DNA of 64,000 nt, from NCBI GenBank assembly GCA_000024525.1, contig CP001769.1:3128501-3192500 (forward strand), in the 5' to 3' direction. This DNA is from Spirosoma linguale DSM 74 (GTDB taxonomy: Bacteria; Bacteroidota; Bacteroidia; Cytophagales; Spirosomataceae). Positions 26,494 to 36,306 of the stretch are shown here, piece by piece. The notes under the pieces were generated by a model. The model did no database searches, was not told the origin of the DNA, and saw only the letters and a list, made by a program, of their open reading frames with translations. A program made the translations under genes and the position numbers. The number at the start of each line of letters is the position of its first letter. Within the stretch, counting starts at the first letter, position 1.

Positions 26494-27693
26494 ATGCAAT
26501 CCCAACCCACTACCGTTCTCGATATTGCTCAACTACGAGCCCATACGCCCGGCTGTCAAGATAGCCTGTTTCTCAATAGTGCCGGCGCTTCTCTGATGCC
26601 GCAGCCCGTCGTTCAGGCGATGCAGGATTATCTTCAGTTGGAAACCCAAGTAGGCGGGTACGAGGCCGAACGGGTATGCCAGACACAGATTGACCGGTTT
26701 TACGAAGAAACAGCCCGGCTATTGAACACCCGGCCCGAACATATTGCCTTTGCCTACAGTGCTACCCATGCTACCTTTCAAGCCCTGTCAGCTATCCCGT
26801 TTCGGGAAGGTGATACCATTCTGACCACGACGAATGATTACGTATCCAACCAGCTAGCTTTTCTGTCCATACAGCAGCGGTTAGGCATTAAATTGCTACG
26901 GATTCATGAACTGCCCAATGGCGACCTGGATTTGACGCATGCCGAGGAGTTGATACGTACGCACCGACCGGTTCTGGTGGCGATAACCCACATCCCAACG
27001 AACTCGGGTCTGGTGCTCCCGGCGGAGGACGTAGGCAAACTATGCCAGCAATACGGAGCCTGGTATCTACTCGACGCGGCTCAGTCGGTGGGGCAGTTGC
27101 CGCTCGACGTTACCCGCATTCAGCCCGACTTTCTGGTAGCCACGGGTCGTAAGTTTCTGCGAGGACCACGGAATACGGGTTTTCTGTATGTATCGGATCG
27201 GGTGCTGACAGCCGGACTTTCTCCCTTGTTTATTGATCGACGGGCCGCTACCTGGACTGAGCCAGACACCTACGCCTTACAACCGGGTGCCCGCCGGTTT
27301 GAGCCCCAGGAGATTTCGCTACTGAGTGTGGGGTTGGCCGAAGCGGTCGGGTATGCCAATCAGGTCGGTATAGAGGCCATTGCCCGGCAGAATCAACGGC
27401 TGATGCACCGGCTCCGAACAGGGCTGGAACAACTCGACGGTATTACCTTACTGGACTGGGGTTCCTGCCAAAGCAACCTACTAACCTTTCACATGGCTCG
27501 CCAGCCGTTAACAGCGCTTGATGCCGCTTTGCGACATGGTCGAGTGGTGTTTACGGTGCAGTACCCCAATTCTGCCCTCATCGATTTTAGGCGGAAAGGC
27601 ATAGATTGGCTGGTTCGATTTTCGCCCCACTATTTTAACACGCTGGATGAAATGGATGAAGTGGTCGATCTGATGGCTCATTTTTTACGGTAA
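26494..27693 (+). CDS. Class V aminotransferase-fold PLP enzyme (cysteine desulfurase/isopenicillin N epimerase-like)
   Basis: 399 residues from ATG 26494; the open frame reaches back to 26395, but that stretch carries the operator repeats and no conserved sequence. Features: LFLNSAGASLMPQPVVQAMQ at the start, YSATHATFQALSAIPF for PLP phosphate contact, ITHIPTNSGLVLPAE, LLDAAQSVGQLPLDV with the PLP Asp, and ATGRKFLRGPRNTGFLY with the PLP Lys. The domain belongs to the NifS-like class V group, but many members are aminotransferases, epimerases or lyases. The reaction is not known. Its control by the divergent MocR regulator suggests an amino-acid-like substrate. Confidence 0.85.
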   Translation: MQSQPTTVLDIAQLRAHTPGCQDSLFLNSAGASLMPQPVVQAMQDYLQLETQVGGYEAERVCQTQIDRFYEETARLLNTRPEHIAFAYSATHATFQALSAIPFREGDTILTTTNDYVSNQLAFLSIQQRLGIKLLRIHELPNGDLDLTHAEELIRTHRPVLVAITHIPTNSGLVLPAEDVGKLCQQYGAWYLLDAAQSVGQLPLDVTRIQPDFLVATGRKFLRGPRNTGFLYVSDRVLTAGLSPLFIDRRAATWTEPDTYALQPGARRFEPQEISLLSVGLAEAVGYANQVGIEAIARQNQRLMHRLRTGLEQLDGITLLDWGSCQSNLLTFHMARQPLTALDAALRHGRVVFTVQYPNSALIDFRRKGIDWLVRFSPHYFNTLDEMDEVVDLMAHFLR

Positions 27694-27741
27694 GCTTCCC
27701 TGAAAATCGCGATTAATTTTACTAAAACCCCAACCTACCCA

Positions 27742-28347
27742 ATGCAGAGCGATTATTTACAAAGCGCGATCCGCCAGTTTGAGTATTATAAATTACTGGG
27801 CGAAAAAACATTGGCTCAACTTCCGGATGATGCCCTTTTCTGGCAATACAACGCCGAAAGCAACAGCATTGCCATCCTGGTAAAGCACCTTTGGGGGAAT
27901 ATGTTGAGTCGTTGGACAGATTTTCTGACCACCGATGGGGAAAAAAGCTGGCGCGACCGGGAGGGCGAGTTCGCTAATGATATTCGGTCCCGAGCCGAAT
28001 TGCTTCAGAAATGGGATGAAGGTTGGCACACGCTTTTAAATACGCTCCAATCGCTCCGGGAAGACGACTTAAGTAAAACCATTTATATCCGAAATCAGGG
28101 GCATACGGTACTGGAAGCCATCAACCGGCAGTTAGCCCACTATCCGTATCACATTGGCCAACTGGTATTTCTGGGAAAAATGCTGGCCCAAAACTGGACG
28201 TCACTCTCTATTCCAAGAGGTGAATCCGGGCAGTATAACGCGCAAAAATTTGCTCAGCCGAAACGTAAAGAACACTTTACGGATGAATACCTAAAATCGG
28301 ATAAACCCATTGATAATAACGGATCAACAACAGAATCAACGCTATGA
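27742..28347 (+). CDS. DUF1572/DinB-like protein
   Basis: 201 residues. The four-helix bundle pattern of DinB/DUF1572 is visible: LQSAIRQFEYYKLLGEKTL, then SIAILVKHLWGNMLSRWTDF with a His, and LAHYPYHIGQLVFLGKML with two more His that could bind a metal. DinB-fold proteins include thiol-dependent transferases, but DUF1572 has no settled role. It follows the PLP enzyme gene after 48 bases and overlaps the next gene by four bases, so it may belong to the same transcript. Confidence 0.82.
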   Translation: MQSDYLQSAIRQFEYYKLLGEKTLAQLPDDALFWQYNAESNSIAILVKHLWGNMLSRWTDFLTTDGEKSWRDREGEFANDIRSRAELLQKWDEGWHTLLNTLQSLREDDLSKTIYIRNQGHTVLEAINRQLAHYPYHIGQLVFLGKMLAQNWTSLSIPRGESGQYNAQKFAQPKRKEHFTDEYLKSDKPIDNNGSTTESTL

Positions 28348-28697
28348 CCCAGGAACAAGCCCTCCACTTTGCCGATGAATGGATCGGTGCCTTTAATGCC
28401 CATGACCTGGACGCCATTATGGCGCACTATGCCGATAAGCTGGAATTTTATTCACCCCTTATTCCGCTGCTAAAGTTCAATGAAACAGGCTGTATAACCA
28501 GCAAAGGTGATCTGGAACGCTATTTCCAAGTAGGCCTGAGCACCTACCCCGACCTGCATTTTACCCTGCACCATGTTTTTGTGGGTGTTCACACGCTGGT
28601 TCTCTATTACACGTCGGTGAATGGCCGACTGGCTAGCGAAGTCTTTCAATTGAATGAGCATGGCCAGGCCGAGAAGGTGTTTTGCCACTATGCCTGA
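28344..28697 (+). CDS. SnoaL/NTF2-like protein
   Basis: 117 residues in the NTF2-like cone fold. ALHFADEWIGAFNAHDLDAI at the start, then YADKLEFYSPLIP and LERYFQVGLSTYPDLHF are the usual SnoaL pattern with its pocket residues; VHTLVLYYTSVNGR ends the sheet. Members are small enzymes or ligand-binding proteins and no substrate can be named. The start codon overlaps the stop of the DUF1572 gene. Confidence 0.85.
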   Translation: MTQEQALHFADEWIGAFNAHDLDAIMAHYADKLEFYSPLIPLLKFNETGCITSKGDLERYFQVGLSTYPDLHFTLHHVFVGVHTLVLYYTSVNGRLASEVFQLNEHGQAEKVFCHYA

Positions 28698-28967
28698 ACT
28701 TATGACAAGTTGCGGTTTAAGTCACACCTTGTTACGCAGACACTATTCGCTTTGGCTAGTTTTCCCGTTGCCTAAGCGGTTTCCCGCCAGGTAAGGATGG
28801 CCAGTCCCCAGTAGTAACGGGTAACCTACCCCTGAGAAAACCGCTGCCAGCAGCAAGAACACGGAGGTTGATAGCTATCTACCTGGTGGACGAGGCCCTG
28901 CATACCCGATGGAACAGGCACTGGCATTCGTAGAGGAAGTAAGAAACAGTTGCAGCCTCAACAACGC

Positions 28968-30110
28968 CTACTGGTTCACAAGCTGGGTTTTAACGGCGGC
29001 CCGGTCGGCCAGATCATCGCTGGCCGTTTTCAAAATAAGGTCGCCCGGCTGCAGATCACCGAAAACCTGAGTCTGCCCCGCCGACTCGTCGCCTTTCTGA
29101 ACCGTTACCCGAATAGCTTTCCCGTCAACCACTTTCAACACAAACGTGCGGTCCAGGGTACTGATAATGGCGGTCTTGGGTACGTATAAACTGCCCTCCG
29201 TTGTAGCACTGACGGGCAAACGGGCCGAGGCAAACATACCGGGTTTGAGTTTACCGCCTTTGTTCTGATAATCAATCTCGACAAGCTCGGAGCGGGTTTC
29301 GGGCCGAACACTGTTGGCAACGCGGTTGATGCGCCCGGTAAACGTTTGCCGGGGAAAGCTGCGGACGGTAAACTGCACCGGATTACCCCGACGAATATCG
29401 CCCAGATAGGCCTCTGGAACGGCAATGCGCAACCGCAGCCGGTCGAGTTGCTTGATTTTTAGCATGGGCACGCCGTTCTGCCCGCCCGGCCCCACAAACG
29501 CCCCCGGCGACAGCCGACGGTCGGTGATGACGCCCGTGAACGGAGCCGTTATTTTCAGATAACTCACCAGTTGCTGTACCGAGTTATAGTGCGCATTGGC
29601 CGCTACAACGGCCAGACTATCGGAAATGGCTTTGGTGCGGGAGGCATCCAGATCAACGGGCGAAATAGCCCCCAGCGTCCGGCTGGTGCGCAGGACACGC
29701 AGAAAAGTCCCTTTGCTGGCTCCGTAAACGGCTTCGGCCGCTTTCACTTTCGAATAGGCTTCGGTCAGGTTCGCGGTTAGTTCGGGCGCTTCCAGTTCGG
29801 CCAGCACCTGTCCTTTTTTCACCTGATCGCCAATATCGACGTGCAGCGCTTTGACGTAGCTGCTCACGCGGGGATAGAGGTCGGTTTCGTAATAGCTTTC
29901 CAGTTCGCCCGGCAGGTTCAGTTCCGATGCCGGACGGGAAGCCGCCACCCGGATGGCTTCGTAGCGGATATCCTCCTCGACCGGTGCTTCTTCCATCTGA
30001 CTTTTTTCGGCCGATGAATTGCCGCATTGGCTGAGCAGAAAGCCCATACCCGTAATAAGTGCCAGGTGCAAACCTGATCGGAAGACTGCATATATGGTCA
30101 TGGTGTTCAT
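28968..30110 (-). CDS. RND efflux periplasmic adaptor (HlyD/MFP family), lipoprotein
   Basis: 380 residues. The lead LALITGMGFLLSQCGNSS ends with a lipobox-like Cys, so the protein is probably lipid-anchored. The order is a lipoyl/barrel-sandwich part (YPRVSSYVKALHVDIGDQVKKG), a short helical hairpin, the second lipoyl half (ITAPFTGVITDRRLSPGAFV), a beta-barrel and a membrane-proximal domain. It links the inner-membrane pump to TolC. It is the last gene of the leftward set TolC, pump, adaptor, which starts from a promoter at 34.86 kb. Confidence 0.93.
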   Translation of the reverse strand: MNTMTIYAVFRSGLHLALITGMGFLLSQCGNSSAEKSQMEEAPVEEDIRYEAIRVAASRPASELNLPGELESYYETDLYPRVSSYVKALHVDIGDQVKKGQVLAELEAPELTANLTEAYSKVKAAEAVYGASKGTFLRVLRTSRTLGAISPVDLDASRTKAISDSLAVVAANAHYNSVQQLVSYLKITAPFTGVITDRRLSPGAFVGPGGQNGVPMLKIKQLDRLRLRIAVPEAYLGDIRRGNPVQFTVRSFPRQTFTGRINRVANSVRPETRSELVEIDYQNKGGKLKPGMFASARLPVSATTEGSLYVPKTAIISTLDRTFVLKVVDGKAIRVTVQKGDESAGQTQVFGDLQPGDLILKTASDDLADRAAVKTQLVNQ

Positions 30111-30117
30111 TGGCTGG

Positions 30118-33100
30118 TTAGTAGGTTAAACTGGACTCGGATCGTTCGGCAAGGGCTTCGGGCGTACCATCGAACACGGTGCTGGTTGGGTCATCCGGGT
30201 CGAGCGAGGGCGAGTCGAAGTCCGTTTTACGCTGAATGGCGGCAAAAACCACGGGCAGAATCAACAGGGCCGCAATGGTTGAAAAGAACAGGCCCCCAAT
30301 TACGGCGCGGCCCAGCGGAGCGGTCTGTTCGCCCGATTCACCCAGCCCACTCGCCATCGGAATCATCCCGGCAATCATCGCCAAGGCCGTCATCAGAATG
30401 GGTCGAAGGCGGGCCGCACCGGCCACGCGGGCGGCTGCCCTGGCATCACGGTAGCGTAACCGCAGCGATTCGGCATTGGTGACCAGCAGGAGCGCATTGG
30501 CTACCGACACCCCTACGGACATGATGATACCCATATACGATTGCAGATTGAGTGTTTGACCCGTTACGAGCAGCAGCGTAAGCGACCCCGCCAGTACGGC
30601 CGGAATACTCACCAGAACAACACTGGCCACTTTGAACGACTGGTAGTTGGCGGCCAGCAGCAGGAATATCACCACAATGGCCAGCCCCAGTCCAAACTGA
30701 AGGCTGCCCAGCGTTTCCTGAAGCAGTAGCGCCAGTCCCCGCAACTCAACCACCGACCCTTTGGGCGGCTGTCCGGTCGCCGTTATGGCCGCCTGTACAT
30801 CGCGCGTTGCTGTACCGAGATCCATCTGGTTGATATTGGCCGACACGGTAATAATCCGGCGGGGACCGATGCGGTCGTACTGACCCGGCACGGTGGTCGG
30901 CGTAATAGTCGCGACATCGCCCAGCGTGGGCCGCAACTGCCCTTTCACGAGAGGAATAGCCTGAATATCGGCAACCGACTTCATCTGATCCTGCTCCAGT
31001 TGAATCTGTACCTGGTAGGCAAATCCTTTCGACTGATCGAGCCACAGGTTCTTGGCCGTAAATCGGCTGGACGAGGTTGCCGCCACCAGCGACTTGGATA
31101 TTTCGTCGATACTCAGCCCCAGTTGAGCAGCCCGTTCGCGGTCTACCTGAATCGACACCGTCGGGTAGCTCAGCGGTTGATTGATCCGCAGGTCACGCAG
31201 ATACGGAATCTCGCGCAAATGGGTCAACAACCGATTGGCGTAGTGTTGTCCTTCCTTGAGGTCTTTACCCCCGACCAGAATTTCGATGGGCGTTTGTGCT
31301 CCCTGGCTCATGATCTTATCGGTCAGGTCGATGGGTTCGAATGAGAGCCGAACATTGGGCATTTTTCGGCTAACCCGCTGGCGAATCTGCTCCTTCAGCG
31401 CGTCCATAGACTCGACCGTGTATTCGTCGGATAGATTGACCTGCAATACCGCTTCGTGCGGACCGGCATTGAACACATACAGGGCACTAGTGCCATAGCT
31501 GGAGGGGGTCATACCCACAAAGGCCGAGGAAATGGCCACGTTTTTTTTGCCGACGATATCACTTATCTGCTTGATTACCCGCTTCGTAAGCTCTTCCGTC
31601 CGTTCGATGCGTAAGCCCTGCGGCCCAACAATTCGCACCTGAAACTGGTGGGCGTGGTTTTGCCGGGGCATCATATCCTGACCAATTCGGGTGAACCCAA
31701 TGCCGATCAATAGCGCACAAACCAGTCCATACACACTAATGACCAGCGTTCTACGGCCCATCAGGCTATCCAAAACCCGGAGATATCCCAGCTTGAACCG
31801 TTCAAAACCCGTCACTTTTTCGGGGTGTTTTTCCTCGTAACGTTCCTGATGAACCTCCGACGGCTGGTTTAAATCGGGCAGAATACTGACTGCATGCGGA
31901 CTGGCATGCGCATGATTTTTAAGCCACCAGTTAGCCACTACAGGCACAAAGACCTGCGACAGGATATAAGAAGCGATAATCGAGAAGCCCACCGATAACG
32001 ACAAGGGCAAAAACATGCCGCGCGGTACGCCGTTCATCAGGAAGGCGGGCGCAAAAACGGCCAGAATACACAAGGTGATGAGCAGCAGCGGAAACGACAT
32101 TTCCTGACAGGCATCCAGAATGGCGCGGGCTTTAGGCTTGCCCATTTCCAGATGCTGGTGAATGTTTTCAATTACGACCGTGGCCTGATCGACCAGAATA
32201 CCAATGGCCAGTGCCAGTCCCGACAGGGTCATGATATTGATGGTTTGACCAGTCAGGTTAAGCAGCAAAATCGCACTCAGGATCGACACCGGAATTGTCA
32301 GGATCACAATGAGCGAACTGCGCCAGTCGCCCAGGAAAAGCAGCACCATCAAGCCCGTCAGAATGGCGCCCAAACCGCCTTCAACGGCCAGGCTATGCAC
32401 CGCCTGCGTCACATACACCGACTGGTCGAACTCGTAGGAAAGCTGCACATCGTCGGGCAGGAGCGCTTTCATCTCGGGGAGTTTGGCTCTTAACGCACTG
32501 ACGACGCTCATGGTCGACGCATCGGCACTTTTGGTAACGGGAATGTACACCGACCGCTTTCCATTGACCAGCGCATAACCCACCATGATATCGGTGGCAT
32601 CCTCCACCGTAGCTACGTCGCGCAGGAATACCGTTGGTCCAACGCCCTTGCGCAGCGGAATATTCAGGAACTCACTGACCTTGTCGAGTACCGTGTTGCT
32701 GGGCGTCATGATGGTGTAGTCGCCCATCTGTACGCTACCGGCGGGCGAAATCTGGTTGTTTTTTACCACTGCCTGCACAATTTCGTCGGGTGTCAGCTCG
32801 TAACTGCGCATCCGTTCTGGATCGACTTTTACCACCACGGTTCGTTCGTTACCGCCAAACGGGGATGGGGCCGACGCGCCCGGAATCTGGGAAAACAGGG
32901 GCCGGATGCGCGTAGAGGCTAAATCCTGCATTTCGCCCAGCGACGCCCGACGGCTGCTAAACACTAACTGCCCTACGGGTAAGCTCGACGCATCGAAGCG
33001 TACCACCGTAGGGGGCACGGTGCCGGGCGGCAGGTAATTCATGACCCGGCTCACCTGGTTGGCCACTTCGCCCGATACCTGCGCCATGTTGACATCTTCG

Positions 33101-33381
33101 TAGAACGAACATTTCACCAGGCAAAGCCCCTGAATATTTTTCACCTCCACCGACTTGATACCCGACACATAGAGCAGCTGATTCTGGTAGCGGGTGGCAA
33201 TAAAGCCTTCCATCTGGGCGGGGGTCATCCCGCCATAAGGCTGGGCAATGTAGATTGTCGGGAGGTTGAGCCGGGGGAAAATATCGACCGGAATCTGGAG
33301 CAGTGCCAGCACCGCAAACAGAATAACACCCGCCAGCGCGACGATTACGGTAATGGGTTTAGCAAGAGCAGCTTTGATCAT
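30118..33381 (-). CDS. RND efflux transporter permease (AcrB superfamily)
   Basis: 1,087 residues with twelve predicted membrane helices and two large periplasmic loops, as in AcrB. The start PITVIVALAGVILFAVLALL and IPVDIFPRLNLPTIYI are typical. In the TM4 relay the sequence is GILVDQATVVIEN (Asp398, then Gln399), where AcrB has two Asp; in TM10 it is GVSVANALLLV with Ala961 where AcrB has Lys940. Proton coupling must therefore use a different set of residues. The substrate (drug, lipid or dye) is not visible. The operon with adaptor and TolC and a two-component system upstream suggests stress- or envelope-induced expression. Confidence 0.92.
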   Translation of the reverse strand: MIKAALAKPITVIVALAGVILFAVLALLQIPVDIFPRLNLPTIYIAQPYGGMTPAQMEGFIATRYQNQLLYVSGIKSVEVKNIQGLCLVKCSFYEDVNMAQVSGEVANQVSRVMNYLPPGTVPPTVVRFDASSLPVGQLVFSSRRASLGEMQDLASTRIRPLFSQIPGASAPSPFGGNERTVVVKVDPERMRSYELTPDEIVQAVVKNNQISPAGSVQMGDYTIMTPSNTVLDKVSEFLNIPLRKGVGPTVFLRDVATVEDATDIMVGYALVNGKRSVYIPVTKSADASTMSVVSALRAKLPEMKALLPDDVQLSYEFDQSVYVTQAVHSLAVEGGLGAILTGLMVLLFLGDWRSSLIVILTIPVSILSAILLLNLTGQTINIMTLSGLALAIGILVDQATVVIENIHQHLEMGKPKARAILDACQEMSFPLLLITLCILAVFAPAFLMNGVPRGMFLPLSLSVGFSIIASYILSQVFVPVVANWWLKNHAHASPHAVSILPDLNQPSEVHQERYEEKHPEKVTGFERFKLGYLRVLDSLMGRRTLVISVYGLVCALLIGIGFTRIGQDMMPRQNHAHQFQVRIVGPQGLRIERTEELTKRVIKQISDIVGKKNVAISSAFVGMTPSSYGTSALYVFNAGPHEAVLQVNLSDEYTVESMDALKEQIRQRVSRKMPNVRLSFEPIDLTDKIMSQGAQTPIEILVGGKDLKEGQHYANRLLTHLREIPYLRDLRINQPLSYPTVSIQVDRERAAQLGLSIDEISKSLVAATSSSRFTAKNLWLDQSKGFAYQVQIQLEQDQMKSVADIQAIPLVKGQLRPTLGDVATITPTTVPGQYDRIGPRRIITVSANINQMDLGTATRDVQAAITATGQPPKGSVVELRGLALLLQETLGSLQFGLGLAIVVIFLLLAANYQSFKVASVVLVSIPAVLAGSLTLLLVTGQTLNLQSYMGIIMSVGVSVANALLLVTNAESLRLRYRDARAAARVAGAARLRPILMTALAMIAGMIPMASGLGESGEQTAPLGRAVIGGLFFSTIAALLILPVVFAAIQRKTDFDSPSLDPDDPTSTVFDGTPEALAERSESSLTY

Positions 33382-33391
33382 GATCGTTGAG

Positions 33392-34831
33392 TTAGCGGGA
33401 AAGTTGTTGGAGGAAAGGCTCTAAATCGCCGACCGTAGCCGCCCGAAAGAGCAGGGCACGCCATACATTGTTCGTGACCAGCGCCTGATCGACCTCCGCC
33501 CGATTCAAAAGCGCACTCGTTTGGGTCAAGGCCTGGATATTGTCGAGACCGGATTCATAGCGGGCCTGCGACTGGATATACGCCTGTTTAGCGGCATCGA
33601 GTTGAAGGGGTGCCTGCTCGGCCCTTGCCTGGGCCAGTTCCAGCTGTAAAACGGCATTCTGGTTGGCGGCCTGAATACCCAGCGCCTGCTGATCGTAAGC
33701 TTGCTGACTGGCTCTGATTCGCTCGCGCTGGGCCGACAGGGCGTATTTGATGCGCCACAGATCGGTGGGTCGCCAGATGGCTGTTACTCCAACGATGTAA
33801 TTGTAGGACCGTAATGGTAAGCCCGCACCCAGCGACGGGTCGATTCGGAAGGTGCCGTCGGCCTGTGCCTGCTCGCCGATACCGGAGCCCCGCCCCTGAA
33901 GCGATCCCAGCACCGAAACGGACGGTAATGCCGACGCTTTCAGGAGCGTTTCACTGGCTCTCCCCAGATCAATCGTTTTCTGAAAAACACGTAGTTGAGG
34001 ATGTATAGACGGATTGCTGCCGGGCACCAGGGGTAATTGGGGAAACCGGTCATAAAAAGCCATCGAGTCCAGTTGTACGGACGGATTGGGAAGCCCGATC
34101 AATTCCGTCAGCCGGAGCACCTGCTGCTGGGCCAACTGCTGACTCTCCAACACTTGCAGGCGGGCGCGGGCCACTTCGGCGTTGGCCACGGAACTGTCAA
34201 TTCCGGGCCGGAGCCCCCCTTCCGTACTGGCCCGGATAATTCGCTGGAGTTCCTGAGCGCGGCCAAGATTGGCCGTTTGCAGGGCAACCGACTTTTGAGC
34301 GTTAAGGGCTAACAGGTACGCGTCGCAAACCCGAACCTGATGCGTAAATAACTCGCCTTCATAATCAGCCTGCGCCTGCTCGACGGCTAACCGGGCCTGA
34401 CTTCGCCGGGCCTGTCGGCGACCAAAGGTGACGGCCTCCCAGTCGACCACCATCGACACCCCGCTGGTCCACGCGGCCTGATTGCTAAACCCATCGGTGC
34501 GCACCCCCGAAATAGGCAGCAGCAGACCGCCATTGGAAACGTAGGCACCCCGCACCTGATTGGATGTTGCGTTGAGCGTTTGCGCCTGCACACCCGCCTG
34601 AGGCAGGAGCGCCATATTCAGGCTCTGGGCATCGGCTTCGGCGGCCCGGATGCTGGCCTGTTTCCCGCGCAGACTGGGGTAACTGGACCGGGCCAGCTCC
34701 AGGGCTTTGGGCAGTGCAAGCTGGGTTATTTGGGCCGAGGACACCGTACCCGATTGAGCTAAACACTGGCCAACCCAGTAGCTGGCGATGGTGGTCAGTA
34801 GCCAAATTTTTCGTTTCCCTCCGCTAAGCAT
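33392..34831 (-). CDS. TolC-family outer-membrane efflux protein
   Basis: 479 residues with a signal peptide ending near QCLAQSG. Two repeats of the outer membrane efflux fold follow; long heptad-like helices such as LPKALELARSSYPSLRGKQA and the second-half counterpart around residue 370 build the periplasmic tunnel. It forms the exit duct of the RND pump encoded downstream. It is the first gene of the operon; just upstream lie a TACTTTTG element and an array of ATTAG repeats that probably bind the adjacent response regulator. Confidence 0.92.
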   Translation of the reverse strand: MLSGGKRKIWLLTTIASYWVGQCLAQSGTVSSAQITQLALPKALELARSSYPSLRGKQASIRAAEADAQSLNMALLPQAGVQAQTLNATSNQVRGAYVSNGGLLLPISGVRTDGFSNQAAWTSGVSMVVDWEAVTFGRRQARRSQARLAVEQAQADYEGELFTHQVRVCDAYLLALNAQKSVALQTANLGRAQELQRIIRASTEGGLRPGIDSSVANAEVARARLQVLESQQLAQQQVLRLTELIGLPNPSVQLDSMAFYDRFPQLPLVPGSNPSIHPQLRVFQKTIDLGRASETLLKASALPSVSVLGSLQGRGSGIGEQAQADGTFRIDPSLGAGLPLRSYNYIVGVTAIWRPTDLWRIKYALSAQRERIRASQQAYDQQALGIQAANQNAVLQLELAQARAEQAPLQLDAAKQAYIQSQARYESGLDNIQALTQTSALLNRAEVDQALVTNNVWRALLFRAATVGDLEPFLQQLSR

Positions 34832-34854
34832 ACCCTTATTTCGTTGAATAAGGC

Positions 34855-34909
34855 CAAAAGTACGGGTGGGATATTAGCGCCAGATTAGAACCAAATTAGT
34901 TCATATTAG
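34855..34909 (-). promoter_or_regulatory. tolC promoter with phased ATTAG repeats
   Basis: TACTTTTG on the minus strand (34855-34862) matches the -7 consensus; no TTTG is found at the usual -33. Instead ATTAG occurs at 34873, 34884, 34895 and 34905, that is at 11, 11 and 10 base steps. Same-face direct repeats of this kind are typical OmpR-family binding sites, so activation by the regulator at 36307-36981 is likely. Confidence 0.62.
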
Positions 34910-34915
34910 AACGGC

Positions 34916-36304
34916 TTAAGCTGACAGTAAGGGAACGATTACTTCCGTGATCGTTCCCCCTCCGGGTCGGGGACGCAGCCGTAGCTTCCCCTGATGAAGG
35001 GCTATGATCCGATGGGCCAGCGTTAAGCCTATGCCGAAACCATCGATTGCCTGCACGTTAGACCCGCGAACCAGGGGCAGCAACACCCGGTCTTCTTCGC
35101 CGGGTGTCAGGCCGATACCCCGATCTTCGATTCGAATACGCGCCCGTTCTTCGGTATCCATTTCCAGGCAAAGCGCCACCGGCTGTCTATCCGAATATTT
35201 GGCGGCATTATCCAGCAGATTCAGCAACGCCGTTCGAAGCAGATACGCATTGCCCCGGATCATGGCGGGCCTGCTTTGTTCGAGCATCCCGTCACTGAGT
35301 TGCAACGATAACGATTGCCCGCTATGCTGTTTGCCAAATGTATCGGCCGCATCGAGTACGACTTCGACTAATTCGAGCGGTTGCCGGTCGAGTTGGGCAT
35401 CCACACTATCAATGCGGGCCAGTTGCAACAGCCCGTTGGACAGAGCGGTAAGTTTATCGAGTTCTTTAACCGCCTGGGCCATACCTCGCTTGAGGCTATC
35501 GGCGTCGGCATCGTAGAGGATTGACGTTTCCAGCCAGCCTTTAATGGTAGTCAGGGGTGTGCGCAGTTCGTGCGACGCCTGAGCAATAAACGAACGTTGG
35601 TTGTCGACCAGCCGCTCCTGCCGGGTAAGCAGCTCATTGAAGGCCTTCGCCAGTACCCCTACTTCATCCTGTGGATTGTTGGCCCGCAGCCGGAAAGTCA
35701 GCGAGCTGGCTGCGGGCGTGTTGATCTGGTCGATCAGGTTGTTCAGTGGTTTGAGGGCCTGACGGGCAAACAAATACCCCATCAGAAGGACCAGTCCGAT
35801 GGATACCGCATTCCCAACAATAAACAGGTCGCGTAACTCTTTTTGTCGCTGATAGCCGTCCTGGTCGTAGGCAGTGGCAATGGCAACATACTCCCGGCCA
35901 TCGGGCGAGGGCGAGACGCCCGCGTAGGTCAGCGCGACGCCATCTTTTGGGTACAAATGACCGGGGCTTTCGTATTGAAACCGAATCAGCCGCTCCCGCC
36001 GAACCCTACTTCGGAAAGCGGGTTCGGCCACAAAATCGTTGGTCTGCTGGCTACTATAAATTAAACTGTCGGACGGGGAATAGACAAACTCAACCTGCTC
36101 GGGCATGGAGGTGATCACGCTGCCCGCCACCGATCCCCTGAGCGTGAGCAGTTGCTCTGTAACGCGGGCTTTTCGGGCTAGCCGGTCTTCGATGGAACGC
36201 TGTCGGAAACTGGCATAGGTGCTGTACACATAGACCGAGAAAATAACCAGAATACTGGCTACCAACGACGAAAACCAAAGAATGAGTTTGTGTTTGATCT
36301 GCAT
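34916..36304 (-). CDS. Sensor histidine kinase with HAMP domain
   Basis: 462 residues. A first membrane helix (residues 8-30), a periplasmic part of about 125 residues, a second helix (about 160-180), a HAMP segment and the catalytic core. The H-box is FIAQASHELRTPLT with His245; the N-box LLNLLDNAAKYSD, RIEDRGIGL and GFGIGLTLAHRI follow. It should sense an envelope or drug signal and phosphorylate the OmpR-type partner encoded just before it. The genes are 2 bases apart and so share one transcript. It lies directly upstream of the efflux operon. Confidence 0.94.
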   Translation of the reverse strand: MQIKHKLILWFSSLVASILVIFSVYVYSTYASFRQRSIEDRLARKARVTEQLLTLRGSVAGSVITSMPEQVEFVYSPSDSLIYSSQQTNDFVAEPAFRSRVRRERLIRFQYESPGHLYPKDGVALTYAGVSPSPDGREYVAIATAYDQDGYQRQKELRDLFIVGNAVSIGLVLLMGYLFARQALKPLNNLIDQINTPAASSLTFRLRANNPQDEVGVLAKAFNELLTRQERLVDNQRSFIAQASHELRTPLTTIKGWLETSILYDADADSLKRGMAQAVKELDKLTALSNGLLQLARIDSVDAQLDRQPLELVEVVLDAADTFGKQHSGQSLSLQLSDGMLEQSRPAMIRGNAYLLRTALLNLLDNAAKYSDRQPVALCLEMDTEERARIRIEDRGIGLTPGEEDRVLLPLVRGSNVQAIDGFGIGLTLAHRIIALHQGKLRLRPRPGGGTITEVIVPLLSA

Positions 36305-36306
36305 AG

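Noticed and set aside
28698..28967. A possible small gene or gene remnant in the 270-base gap
   Set aside because: No frame shows recognisable sequence and no repeat or terminator stands out.
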